A DNA stretch of 64,000 bases. It comes from Sporobacter termitidis DSM 10068 (GTDB lineage Bacteria > Bacillota > Clostridia > Oscillospirales > Oscillospiraceae). The position numbers were made by a program, and so were the translations under genes. Position 1 is the first letter of the stretch, and each line of letters starts with the position of its first letter. The notes beneath the pieces were generated by a model. The model was not told the origin of the DNA. It saw nothing but the letters and a program-made list of their open reading frames with translations, and searched no databases. Where the stretch lies: positions 453,083-517,082 of the forward strand of contig NZ_FQXV01000001.1 in assembly GCF_900130065.1 (NCBI RefSeq). Direction: 5' to 3'. Below, in pieces: positions 34,823 to 42,891 of this stretch.

Positions 34823-36613
34823 TCAGGTTTCAAACTGCGCGTGGTACAACCTGGAATACGCCCCGTCCCGGGCGATCAGCTCCGCGTGGACCCCCTGCTC
34901 CACGACCGCGCCGTCCTGGATGACGAGGATATGGTCCGCGTTTTGGATGGTGGACAGACGGTGGGCGATGACAAAGCAGGTTTTGTTTTTCATCAGGCTG
35001 TACATAGCGTCCTGAATCTCCAGCTCCGTCTTCGTGTCCACATTGGAGGTGGCCTCGTCGAGTATGAGCATCCTGGAGTCTAAGAGCATCGCCCTGGCGA
35101 TCGTCAAGAGCTGCCTCTGGCCCTTGGAGATGTTGACGGCGTTGTCGCTCAGTACCGTGTTGTACCCCTCGGGCAGGGACGCGATGAAGCTGTGTATCTT
35201 GGCCGCCTTGGCCGCCCGCACCACCTCGTCCATCGTCGCATCCTCCCTGGCGTAGGCGATATTTTCAAAGATCGTCCCGGAGAAGAGCCAGGTGTCCTGG
35301 AGCACCATGGTGTAGGCCCGGCGCAGGCTTTTGCGCGTCACGGTGCGGATATCCTCTCCGTCGATGCAGATGGCGCCGCTGCCGACGTCATAAAACCGCA
35401 TCAGCAGATTGATTATGGTGGTTTTCCCCGCCCCTGTGGGGCCGACGATGGCGATCAGGCCGCCCTGGGGCACCTCAAGGCTCAGCTTGTGGATGATCTC
35501 CTTCTCTGGCGTGTATCCAAAGGTGACGTCACTGATTTTGACGTGGCCCCTGACATGATCGAGTTCCCTCGCGTTTTCGGCGTCCACCTGCTCCGGCGCC
35601 TCGTCGATCAGCAGGAACACGCGCTCCGCCGCCGCGGCGGCCGACTGCAGGTCCGTCAGCAAATTGGCGGCCTCGCTGATGGGGCCGGAAAACTTGTTGG
35701 AATAGAGGACAAAAGCGGCGAGATTGCCCAGGCTCAGATAGGAGAAGAAATACAGCAGTGCACCCACCACGGAGATGAGCGCCATGGACAGGTTGTTGAT
35801 AAAGTTGATGGAGGCGTTGACGGTGCACTGGTGATAATCCACATCGAACCAGGCGTCCATCGTTTCGGTATGCCGCGAGGCGAATCTCTCCTCCATGACG
35901 CTCTCCCGGCCATAGGCCTTGACGGTGGAATGGCCGGTGACCGTCTCCTCTGAGAAGCTGTTGAGCTCCCCCACCTTCCTGGTGCGCAGCCTGTAACGCG
36001 GCGTGAGCTTTCCCAGCTTGCTTCTGGTGATGAAAATCGACAGGGGGATCGTCACGACAAAGATCGAGACAAGCGGCACATTGATGCTCAGCATCATGAC
36101 GAACGACATGACGACGGTGATAAGGCTCGTCAATATCTGGACCACCGAGGTGGACAGCGTCGTATTGATGGTATCGATGTCATAGGTCACGCGGCTTAAA
36201 ATATCTCCCGGCGGCGTCTTGTCAAAGAACCCCACGGGCAGGTCCATCAGCTTTCTGAACACGTCGCCCCGCATCTCCGCCGTCACGCGTTGGCTCAGCC
36301 GGATCATCAGCACCGAGATCACATAGGAAAACAGCGAAGAAAACAGGAAGAACGCCGCCATCAGCGCGCAGTAATAGAAGACCCTGTCGAACTGCACCTT
36401 CCCCACACCGGGCGTGATGGCGTCGATGGCGTAACCGGCCAGGCGCGGCCCAATGAGTGACAGGAAGTTGCTGGCAACGGTCAGCACGAGCGACAGGAAC
36501 AGCAGCCACTTAAAGCGGTACAGATAGCCGAACAGGCGCGCCGCGACATAGCGGCCGTTTTTCGGCCCGGCGGAGTTTTTCGGTGCTTTTTTCTCCTTTT
36601 TGATTTCAGCCAC
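34823..36613 (-). CDS. Heterodimeric ABC exporter subunit, catalytic NBD
   Basis: A full-length half-transporter of about 596 residues: six transmembrane helices in residues 30-320, then an ATPase domain with Walker A GPTGAGKT, signature NISKGQRQ (normally LSGGQ) and Walker B MLILDEATSNVD with the catalytic Glu. GTG 36613 has a G-rich site upstream; GTG 36622 is an alternative. It overlaps the preceding ABC gene by 8 bp. A noncanonical signature here and a noncanonical Walker B Glu in the partner fit a heterodimer with one degenerate ATP site (BmrCD/TM287-288 type). Probable drug or lipid exporter. Confidence 0.93.
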   Translation of the reverse strand: MAEIKKEKKAPKNSAGPKNGRYVAARLFGYLYRFKWLLFLSLVLTVASNFLSLIGPRLAGYAIDAITPGVGKVQFDRVFYYCALMAAFFLFSSLFSYVISVLMIRLSQRVTAEMRGDVFRKLMDLPVGFFDKTPPGDILSRVTYDIDTINTTLSTSVVQILTSLITVVMSFVMMLSINVPLVSIFVVTIPLSIFITRSKLGKLTPRYRLRTRKVGELNSFSEETVTGHSTVKAYGRESVMEERFASRHTETMDAWFDVDYHQCTVNASINFINNLSMALISVVGALLYFFSYLSLGNLAAFVLYSNKFSGPISEAANLLTDLQSAAAAAERVFLLIDEAPEQVDAENARELDHVRGHVKISDVTFGYTPEKEIIHKLSLEVPQGGLIAIVGPTGAGKTTIINLLMRFYDVGSGAICIDGEDIRTVTRKSLRRAYTMVLQDTWLFSGTIFENIAYAREDATMDEVVRAAKAAKIHSFIASLPEGYNTVLSDNAVNISKGQRQLLTIARAMLLDSRMLILDEATSNVDTKTELEIQDAMYSLMKNKTCFVIAHRLSTIQNADHILVIQDGAVVEQGVHAELIARDGAYSRLYHAQFET

Positions 36614-38294
36614 GGCGCCCACCCCCCATCTGCAGCTCCGCGATGAGCCTGTAGCTGTCGCAGCTTTTTAGAAGCTCTTCGTGCACGCCGCTGCCGACAA
36701 CGGCGCCGTCCTCCAGAACGAGGATATGGTCGGCATACATGATCGAGCTGACCCGCTGGGCCACAATGAGAGTGGTGGTATCCCTGTACGCCGTCTTAAG
36801 GACATGGCGCAGCGCGGCGTCCGTCTTATAGTCCAGGGCGCTGGCGGCGTCGTCCAATATGAGAATCTCCGGCGAGGAGGCCAAAGCCCTGGCGATCAGG
36901 AGCCGCTGCTTCTGCCCGCCGCTGAGATTTTGGCCCCTTACCGACAGCATGTGGCCAAGGCCATCGGGAAATCCGGCGATGAATTCCCCGGCCTGCGCGT
37001 TCTCGGCGGCCATTAAAGCCTCTGCCGCCCCAAGGCTTCTGCCGAAGATAATGTTATTCTCGATCGTATCCTCGAACAAGACGTCGTTTTGAAAAACGAC
37101 GCCGAACTTTTCGCTCAGGTTTTCGATACCGTCGATTTTCTCCCCGCCGATCCGGATCGTTCCGGCATCCGGCTCGTAAAACCGCAGGAGCAGCTGCAGG
37201 ATCGTCGATTTGCCGCTGCCCGTGGGGCCGATGATGCCCAGCGTCTCCCCTTTTTTCAGGTGGAAGCTGATATTTTCCACGTTGTTTTTGACCTTGTTGT
37301 AAGAAAAGGACACGTTGTCAAAGCTCACATGATAGTCGCTGTCCATGTGGTCCGGGGCGGCAAGACGGCGTTCCTCCGGGGCGTTAACGACCTCGCCGAT
37401 CCTGTCGCCGGAGGCGCTGGCCCTTGATATCATGATGAAGACTCTGGTGATCCAGAGCATGGCGTTTAAAATGATTGTAAAATAGGTCATGAACGCCAGG
37501 AGCTTGCCCGGCTGCGACAGTCCCATATTGACGCGATAAGCGCCCGCCAGGATAACCAGCACGAGTCCCACGTTGAGGATGATATTCATCACGGGGCTCG
37601 TAACCGACATGAGGACGCCGGCCCGCTGCTCCCGCTCCCGGAGCTCCTGATTGACCTTTTCAAAGCGCGCCTTTTCGTGTTCCGTCTTGGACAGCGCCTT
37701 GATCACGCGGATACCGGAGGTGCTTTCCCGGACGGCGCGCACCAGCCTGTCGACCGTCTGCTGGAGCTTTGAGTACATCGGGATACCCTTGTTGGATACG
37801 ATGACCACAAGCGCGAGGATGACCGGCAGCGTCGCCAGGAGGATGAGCGTCAGCACCGGCTCCAGGATAAAGGCCATGATAATGCCGCCCAAAAGGAGCA
37901 CCGGCGTCCTGATCCCCAGACGCAGGACGGTGGATATGGTGTTGTGGATGTTGTATGTATCCGACGTGAGCCGCGCCACGATAGAGGGCGCCGTGAACCG
38001 GTCCATCTGCCGCCTGGACAGCCGCATCGCCCCAGCAAAAAGGTCCCGCCGCATTGCTTCCGTCGTATCCCTGGATATCTCCGACGCGAGGCGGTTGGCT
38101 CTGATCGTGCCGAACAGGGAGACAAACGCGCAGGCAATCATCGCACCGCCCCACAGGAGTACCAGCTCTACCCTCTTCATCGGCACAATATCGTCGATGA
38201 TATAAGACAGGATGAGCGGCAGCAGAAGATCCGTAAATGTCCCGATAATTTTAATGGCCAGCTGAACAACGAGTTTCCTTTTACTGAAAGCCAT
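36606..38294 (-). CDS. Heterodimeric ABC exporter subunit, degenerate-site NBD (N terminus uncertain)
   Basis: This 562-residue half-transporter has transmembrane helices in residues about 8-300, Walker A GPTGSGKST, a normal signature LSGGQKQ and Walker B EILILDDAASALD, where Asp replaces the catalytic Glu. The listed ATG 38294 has no Shine-Dalgarno. The same frame continues upstream (KTALRY before MAFSKRK) to a TGA at 38322-38324, and an ATG at 38348 preceded by GAGGT opens it. The natural N terminus is thus probably interrupted by a stop codon at codon 9. Confidence 0.9.
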   Translation of the reverse strand: MAFSKRKLVVQLAIKIIGTFTDLLLPLILSYIIDDIVPMKRVELVLLWGGAMIACAFVSLFGTIRANRLASEISRDTTEAMRRDLFAGAMRLSRRQMDRFTAPSIVARLTSDTYNIHNTISTVLRLGIRTPVLLLGGIIMAFILEPVLTLILLATLPVILALVVIVSNKGIPMYSKLQQTVDRLVRAVRESTSGIRVIKALSKTEHEKARFEKVNQELREREQRAGVLMSVTSPVMNIILNVGLVLVILAGAYRVNMGLSQPGKLLAFMTYFTIILNAMLWITRVFIMISRASASGDRIGEVVNAPEERRLAAPDHMDSDYHVSFDNVSFSYNKVKNNVENISFHLKKGETLGIIGPTGSGKSTILQLLLRFYEPDAGTIRIGGEKIDGIENLSEKFGVVFQNDVLFEDTIENNIIFGRSLGAAEALMAAENAQAGEFIAGFPDGLGHMLSVRGQNLSGGQKQRLLIARALASSPEILILDDAASALDYKTDAALRHVLKTAYRDTTTLIVAQRVSSIMYADHILVLEDGAVVGSGVHEELLKSCDSYRLIAELQMGGGRRG

Positions 38295-38321
38295 GTAACG
38301 GAGTGCAGTTTTGATATCGCC

Positions 38322-38348
38322 TCAGCCCTTCCAGTCATAAAAATCCAT
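38322..38348 (-). other. Upstream start and in-frame UGA of the ABC exporter gene
   Basis: ATG 38348 with a GAGGT site opens MDFYDWKG, then TGA at codon 9, then GDIKTALRY joined in frame to the ABC gene. It may be a nonsense change (TGG to TGA), readthrough, or a sequence error. No SECIS-like hairpin is obvious after the UGA. Confidence 0.6.
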
Positions 38349-38432
38349 ATTTAATATACCTCTTCCAAAAAGCGATCGGCAATCTCAAATCGTCATGAGT
38401 GGATTCCGTTGAGGGAATGGCGACAAAATACA

Positions 38433-38460
38433 GCAAGCCGTCCTGAGTCGGACGGCTTGC
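38433..38460 (-). terminator. Terminator of the CAP-protein gene
   Basis: GCAAGCCGTCC / GGACGGCTTGC stem. The minus-strand tail is TGTATTTTG. Confidence 0.75.
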
Positions 38461-38506
38461 GTTTCGTTCTGATATAATCGGAGATATATCAGCGGTGATT
38501 CTGGCG

Positions 38507-39034
38507 CTAATAGGATTTCGGCGTGTAGAACAGCTGGGACCAATAGGGCGTGCCGCTGTCGCTCAGGTAATAGCCGATGCCTATGTACGTGAAATCGGCG
38601 TCCAGGAGATTCTGCTTGTGGGAGGCCGAGTTCATCCAGGCCTTAACGACCTCTTCCGGCGTTTTAAAGCCACAGGCCAGATTCTCTCCCGCGGCATAAT
38701 ATCTCAGGGAATACTCGCCAAAGATCGTAAAACACCTGCTCCCGTCGGGTCGGACATGTCTGAAGTCCGTTGAGGCTTCCTGCGCTCGGACGTCCGCCAT
38801 ATCGGCCAGCTTGTCCATGGCCGCAAGGTCCGCCACGCCGGCTTTTTCGCGCTCTATATTCACAAGGCGGACGACTTCGGCCTTATAGTTCGCGACAGCC
38901 TGACTGTCCGTCGCGGCAGGCGATCCTGCCTCCACCGGCACGTCTGCCGCCAGCACTTGGACCGCGCTGAGGGAAATAACGGCGGCAAGCGCCAGAACAA
39001 ACGGGAGAAACCTGACTTTTCTGCTTTTGGACAT
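38507..39034 (-). CDS. Secreted CAP/SCP-domain protein
   Basis: This 175-residue protein has a signal peptide (SKSRKVRFLPFVLALAAVISLSA, cleavage near AQVLAAD) and a CAP (CAP/SCP/PR-1, YkwD-like) domain from about residue 50. Its landmarks are VVRLVNIEREKAG, DKLADMADVRAQE, the histidine in DFRHVRPDG, GENLACG, AWMNSASHKQNLL and the C-terminal GIGYY/WSQLF strand. It has no obvious anchor and is predicted to be secreted. GGAGGC precedes the ATG. Two tandem c-di-GMP-I riboswitches lie upstream, tying its level to c-di-GMP, hence to surface life or motility. Confidence 0.92.
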   Translation of the reverse strand: MSKSRKVRFLPFVLALAAVISLSAVQVLAADVPVEAGSPAATDSQAVANYKAEVVRLVNIEREKAGVADLAAMDKLADMADVRAQEASTDFRHVRPDGSRCFTIFGEYSLRYYAAGENLACGFKTPEEVVKAWMNSASHKQNLLDADFTYIGIGYYLSDSGTPYWSQLFYTPKSY

Positions 39035-39109
39035 AGAAATGCCTCCAAATATACCGCCGTGATTCTGTTCGGACAGTAAAATGGAGACGCCTATCCTCTA
39101 CAGAATAAT

Positions 39110-39200
39110 TTCGGCAACCGGCTGTCGTAGTCCGGGCGTTCATACCGCGCTGACCTTAGACCCTTGGCTTTGCGTCCCTGCTTTTCAGCAGGTTTGCCCT
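39110..39200 (-). ncRNA. Cyclic di-GMP-I (GEMM-I) riboswitch, promoter-distal copy
   Basis: On the minus strand: GGCAAACC, then GGGACGCAAAGCC, AAGGGTCTAAGGTC and, at the 3' end, GACAGCCGGTTGCC. These are the conserved GEMM-I blocks in order, with a tetraloop-closed P2 (CCTGCTGAAAAGCAGG). It ends 75 nt before the CAP gene start. No terminator is evident between it and the gene, so it may act on translation or through the ATTCTGT/ACAGAAT pairing in between. Confidence 0.9.
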
Positions 39201-39249
39201 TTTCGATTTATCCATGGTATTGATGAAACGGTTCTCGCAAGCTATTGAA

Positions 39250-39290
39250 AAATAAAAAGCTCCCTGCCGACAGACGCCGGAAAAGAGCTC
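39250..39290 (-). terminator. Terminator controlled by the promoter-proximal riboswitch
   Basis: On the minus strand AGCTC pairs with GAGCT, with inner CCG/CGG pairing, followed by TTTTTATTTTTC. It lies between the two riboswitch copies. Confidence 0.75.
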
Positions 39291-39318
39291 ATCCTTTATC
39301 AATATAAAAGATGATACT

Positions 39319-39410
39319 TTCGGCAACCGGCTGTCATCGTCGGGGGCGTGTGTGCCGCGCCGACCTTAGACCCTTGGCTTTGCGTCCTTATTTTTCAATA
39401 AGTTTGCCAT
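39319..39410 (-). ncRNA. Cyclic di-GMP-I (GEMM-I) riboswitch, promoter-proximal copy
   Basis: The minus strand has GGCAAACT, GGACGCAAAGCC, AAGGGTCTAAGGTC and GATGACAGCCGGTTGCC, the same blocks as the distal copy, with a different P3 arm. A terminator hairpin follows about 30 nt downstream. It lies directly behind a consensus-like promoter. Confidence 0.92.
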
Positions 39411-39430
39411 TATCGATTTATCTGATAATA

Positions 39431-39458
39431 ATGATAGCATTTCGACACGATTTGTCAA
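39431..39458 (-). promoter_or_regulatory. Promoter of the tandem-riboswitch CAP transcript
   Basis: Minus strand TTGACA (39458-39453), a 16-nt spacer and TATCAT (39436-39431), about 20 nt before the first riboswitch. Confidence 0.75.
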
Positions 39459-39485
39459 GATATTTTCGTCGTTCCCTGAATAATA

Positions 39486-39515
39486 TTGTATCACGGCGGC
39501 CGATTCTGATATAAT
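39486..39515 (+). promoter_or_regulatory. Promoter of the DUF6941-type gene
   Basis: TTGTAT (39486-39491), an 18-nt spacer and TATAAT (39510-39515), divergent from the CAP promoter. Confidence 0.65.
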
Positions 39516-39537
39516 GCGGATATTGGAGGCGTTTCCT

Positions 39538-39936
39538 ATGAAACTCAAATATTCGTTTGTCTGCGATTCGGCCAATATCTCTTTGCAGGGCAACCTGAAC
39601 GCGCTGGGCATTTTCAGCAATATCAACGCGCCCAAATATCCCCTGACGTACAGCAGATTTTTTTACGTGGCAAACGTCGTATTTCACCGGAGCGAGGCGG
39701 GGCCGCATAAATTCAGGCTGTCGTTCGTCAACGATGACGGCCGGGATATTGTCTCTCCGATTGAAGGCGCATTGAACGCCACGCCGCAGGTCCTGAGCAA
39801 CAACCTCCTGCTGGAGCTCAACGGCATCACCTTTCCCGGCCCGGGCGTCTATCAGATCGACCTCTCCGTGGACAATGTCTTCATGGGGTCCGAAACGATC
39901 ACCGCCACGGTTTCCGAGCGGACGCTCCAGCAGTAA
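39538..39936 (+). CDS. DUF6941-type protein, function unknown
   Basis: A 132-residue soluble protein that begins MKLKYSFVCDSANISLQG and continues GNLNALGIFSNINAP. The C-terminal half is beta-rich with PGPGVYQIDLSVDN, resembling a sandwich fold. It matches what I recall of the DUF6941 family, often near C-terminal phrases like GVYRFDI, but no role is known. It has its own sigma-A-type promoter and a GGAGG site 7 nt before ATG. It lacks a signal peptide and membrane segments. Confidence 0.72.
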   Translation: MKLKYSFVCDSANISLQGNLNALGIFSNINAPKYPLTYSRFFYVANVVFHRSEAGPHKFRLSFVNDDGRDIVSPIEGALNATPQVLSNNLLLELNGITFPGPGVYQIDLSVDNVFMGSETITATVSERTLQQ

Positions 39937-40019
39937 AATGTTGCAGGAGATACATTAAATTCCTCTTTTATGCAGATAATCTATGTGAAAACAACTTTGT
40001 CTTCGTAAGGAGGATCTTG

Positions 40020-40595
40020 ATGAAACGCAAACTTCTGCTCCTGACGTCCGTTCTTTTGATCGCGCTGCTGGCCGGCTGCGCGCCGGCCTCGAACGTGACG
40101 CCGTCGCCGTCTGTGAGCACGTCGCCCCTTGTCTCCACCGGTCCGTCACAGACGCCGTCGGACACCACCACCTCCGCATCCATCGTGAACACGGCGGCGG
40201 CCTTTCAGAACGCCATCGGCAAAACCGGCACCTGGATCATCTGCATCACGAATGATATGACGATCACCCAGGACCTGACTGTCGACGGCAGCTTTATGAA
40301 CACAAAAACGCCGCCCGCCTCCCAGCGCAAGCTCGCGTTTTACGCCCAGGATGAAGACCGCAACATCACCGCCAGATATACCCTGACCGCCCCGAAGATG
40401 ACGATCAACAGTCCCGACTGCGCCATCTGGTACGGCACCTTCAAGGGCGACCTGTACGTGTCCGCGGATAACTTTCAGCTGATCGGCGCCACAGTGGACG
40501 GCAACGTCTACTTCACCAGCGAAAGCGCGCAGTCCTCATTTAAAATGGACGACGCCAGCAAAATCACCGGCGTCAAAGAGCTCAAAACAGCTTAA
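40020..40595 (+). CDS. Small lipoprotein, function unknown
   Basis: The 191-residue protein has signal MKRKLLLLTSVLLIALLAGC with the lipobox LLAGC (Cys20), a Ser/Thr/Pro spacer to about residue 50, and a C-terminal region with right-handed beta-helix-like periodicity (TWIICITNDMTITQDLTVDGSF, APKMTINSPDCAIWYGTFKGD, VYFTSESAQ). It may be a pectate-lyase-like adhesion or carbohydrate-binding fold. ATG 40020 follows AAGGAGG by 6 nt; TTG 40017 overlaps it. I do not recognise a named family. Confidence 0.75.
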   Translation: MKRKLLLLTSVLLIALLAGCAPASNVTPSPSVSTSPLVSTGPSQTPSDTTTSASIVNTAAAFQNAIGKTGTWIICITNDMTITQDLTVDGSFMNTKTPPASQRKLAFYAQDEDRNITARYTLTAPKMTINSPDCAIWYGTFKGDLYVSADNFQLIGATVDGNVYFTSESAQSSFKMDDASKITGVKELKTA

Positions 40596-40611
40596 TTGGG
40601 TCCTCGAAAAA

Positions 40612-40645
40612 CAGAAAGCGCCCCGGAAACGGGGCGCTTTCTGTT
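40612..40645 (+). terminator. Terminator of the lipoprotein gene
   Basis: AGAAAGCGCCCCG / CGGGGCGCTTTCT stem with a GAAA loop. The tail is only weakly T-rich. Confidence 0.8.
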
Positions 40646-40719
40646 GGGATGAAAGATGAAAGGAAACCGATGTGCAGGGGCGCATCGGATGGCAGGTGAT
40701 GATTACCCATATATCTCAC

Positions 40720-40915
40720 ATATGGCAAATGTATCATACGTCTGTGATATACCATATCATCTTTTCTGCCTGTTGTAAACAGAAAATGATAAATTTTTTT
40801 ATTTGTCAAAAATTTGGTCAGATGACATGACAATTCATGGATTTGACAAATGAAACGCAGTTTGGCGTTGCAATTATCTGAAAACATGTTATAATAACCA
40901 AAAATAGCAAATTTG
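40720..40915 (+). promoter_or_regulatory. Operator-like inverted repeats and promoter ahead of the GntR gene
   Basis: An imperfect palindrome TATGG...TATCA/TGATA...CCATA lies at about 40722-40757. A TTTTCTG/CAGAAAA hairpin with a T-rich tail is at 40762-40800. An inverted pair ATTTGTCAAA (40801-40810) and TTTGACAAAT is near 40842. A promoter TTGCAA-16-TATAAT lies at 40868-40895. Probably autoregulatory sites for the GntR protein. Confidence 0.5.
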
Positions 40916-40934
40916 GACGGCGAGGAACTTTACA

Positions 40935-41720
40935 ATGAATTCTAACCCCATTCTCAACGCCGACCTGACGACGGACGGTAACATACCTCTGTATTTTCAG
41001 CTTGTCGGAATCATCAAACGTTATGTCTCCGCGGGAATACTGGCCCCCGGCGACATGCTGCCGTCCGAGTCGGAGCTGTGCAGAGGTCTGGGCATCAGCC
41101 GCTCTACCGTACGCCAGGCCATCGGCGCACTTGAAGATGAGGGGCTTGTCATACGCAAGCAGGGCCGCGGCACTTTTGTCGCCGAGCCGAAGATGCGCCG
41201 GCGCAATGAGAACGTCTATTCGTTTACGAGCGAGGTGTCGGCCATGGGTCTGACCCCGTCTTCCACGCTCATCGAGTTTGACGTTATCCAGCCGTCGCCC
41301 GATATTATGAAGATGTTTTCACTCCATTCGGACGACATTCCCGTCTATCGCTTCACGCGTATCCGGCGGGTCGACGGCGAGCCTGTGATGCTGGAGACGT
41401 CCTTTTACCCGCAGTATATCTATCCCAACCTGACGCGCGAGCTGCTGGAGACCCATTCGTTTTATTCGCTGCTGTACGAGGTCGGCATCGTCCCCGCTTC
41501 CGCGGTGGATACCTACGAGGCGGTCAAGCTCTCGGCCGACGAGGCGGCGCTGCTTGGCTGCAAAAGCGGCAGTGCGGGCTTCTTCCATCAGCGACAGACG
41601 AAAACGGAAAACGGCGAGGTCTTCGAGTTTACCCAAACCCTCATCCGCGGCGACAAAACCCGCCTCGAGGTCGTTCTCCACAAAAACGGCGTATCCTTCA
41701 GCAGGATGCTGAATAAATAA
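40935..41720 (+). CDS. GntR-family regulator with UTRA effector domain
   Basis: The 261-residue regulator has residues 18-85 forming the GntR winged helix (PLYFQLVGIIKRYV, PSESELCRGLGISRSTVRQAI, GLVIRKQGRGTFVA), and residues 100-250 forming a UTRA ligand domain (VYRFTRIRRVDGEPVMLETSF, YEAVKLSADEAALLG). GAGGAAC precedes the ATG. The convergent EamA permease gene may or may not be a target. Effector unknown; UTRA regulators commonly sense sugar phosphates or amino-acid derivatives. Confidence 0.93.
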   Translation: MNSNPILNADLTTDGNIPLYFQLVGIIKRYVSAGILAPGDMLPSESELCRGLGISRSTVRQAIGALEDEGLVIRKQGRGTFVAEPKMRRRNENVYSFTSEVSAMGLTPSSTLIEFDVIQPSPDIMKMFSLHSDDIPVYRFTRIRRVDGEPVMLETSFYPQYIYPNLTRELLETHSFYSLLYEVGIVPASAVDTYEAVKLSADEAALLGCKSGSAGFFHQRQTKTENGEVFEFTQTLIRGDKTRLEVVLHKNGVSFSRMLNK

Positions 41721-41780
41721 GCGCTTTAAAAATCAGGCCGTCCACATCGCATGACGTGGGCGGCCCTTTTCTATATCGCC

Positions 41781-42671
41781 TTAACCGGCGCATCGGGGCG
41801 TTTTCTCCGGCGGCCTCTCCCCCGCCGCTCTTTTGTCCTGGAGGACGCATTGGGCGGTGACGGCGCCGATAACGATGACGCCGCCGATCAAGGAGAAAAT
41901 GCCGGGATTCTCGCCGGCAAAGATAAGAACCCAGACGGGGTTCAAAAGGGGCTCCAGCGCCCCGATCAGACTGCAGGCCAGCGGCGGGCAGCGATTCGAC
42001 GCCAGCGCGAGAAGTATGTATGGGATACCGATCTGAACGACGCCGAGGATGACGATAAAAACAACGGACAGCGTCGTGACCGTGCCTCTGGTGAAGAACA
42101 CGAATGGGATGCCGATAAGGGCCGTCAGCACCTGGCCGAAGAAGATGCCGCTCATCTTTTGTATGGCGTCGGTCCGGCTGACGGAGAGGTACATCCCCGC
42201 CATGAAAACACCGGCCAGCATCCCGACGATATTCCCGGCAAGCTGCCCCGCCCGCAGGCCGCTGACAAAGAAGACGGCAATACCGCAAAAGGTCAGCAAT
42301 ACCGTCAGGTAATCCGAGGTCCGGAATTTCTGGCGGAACAGGAGCGCCGAGAAGAGTATGATGAATATCGGGGATGTAAACTGCAGCACAATGGCGTTGG
42401 CCGCCGTTGTCAGCTTGTTGGCGACAACAAAGCAGGAAAAGGTCGCGGCGAGGAAAAACGCGCACAGGAGCACCTGCTTTGACAGAAAGAGCCTTTGTTT
42501 TGTAATCAGCATATACACGCCGACGGTGACGGCGGCAAAAAGACCACGGAAGCCGGAGATGACCATCGGGTTCCAGTCGATCAGCTTGATAAAGATTCCG
42601 GCGATGCTCCACAGCGCCGCACAGATAAGCATCTGCGCGATGGCGATCCTCTGTTTTTTTCTGTCTGTCAT
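41781..42671 (-). CDS. EamA/DMT-superfamily permease
   Basis: This 296-residue integral membrane protein has about ten hydrophobic helices and the internal duplication of the drug/metabolite transporter superfamily. ICAALWSIAGIFIKL opens the first EamA repeat, and the second repeat begins near residue 150 with GNIVGMLAGVFMAGMYL. The GALEPLLNPVWVLIFAGE segment is typical near the end of the second repeat. GGGAG precedes the ATG. The substrate is unknown; relatives export amino acids or metabolites. Confidence 0.92.
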   Translation of the reverse strand: MTDRKKQRIAIAQMLICAALWSIAGIFIKLIDWNPMVISGFRGLFAAVTVGVYMLITKQRLFLSKQVLLCAFFLAATFSCFVVANKLTTAANAIVLQFTSPIFIILFSALLFRQKFRTSDYLTVLLTFCGIAVFFVSGLRAGQLAGNIVGMLAGVFMAGMYLSVSRTDAIQKMSGIFFGQVLTALIGIPFVFFTRGTVTTLSVVFIVILGVVQIGIPYILLALASNRCPPLACSLIGALEPLLNPVWVLIFAGENPGIFSLIGGVIVIGAVTAQCVLQDKRAAGERPPEKTPRCAG

Positions 42672-42891
42672 AATGGTCTCCCAAATGGCAAAAATCGGCG
42701 GTGCTCCCGCAAAACAAGGACATCATAGCATACGGGGAACATAATTGCTATAAAAACAGCACAAGTTTTCCTATGGCGCTATTTGAAAATCATATGGCAA
42801 ACAGCGTATTCTGTCATAAACAGGTAGAAAAAAAGGCCGGGGTATGCTAAAATAAAGAGCGCATTTTACTGATGATGAAAGGTTGATTACT

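Noticed and set aside
38322-38348. Selenocysteine in the ABC exporter
   Set aside because: No conserved Sec site is known in such exporters and no SECIS-like hairpin follows; a nonsense change is simpler. Kept only as a finding about the interrupted N terminus.
39366-39635. 89-residue minus-strand frame
   Set aside because: It crosses a riboswitch, two promoters and the divergent gene start.
41698-42726. 342-residue minus-strand frame
   Set aside because: It overlaps the EamA gene in a different frame and is Arg/His/Asp-rich without hydrophobic helices.
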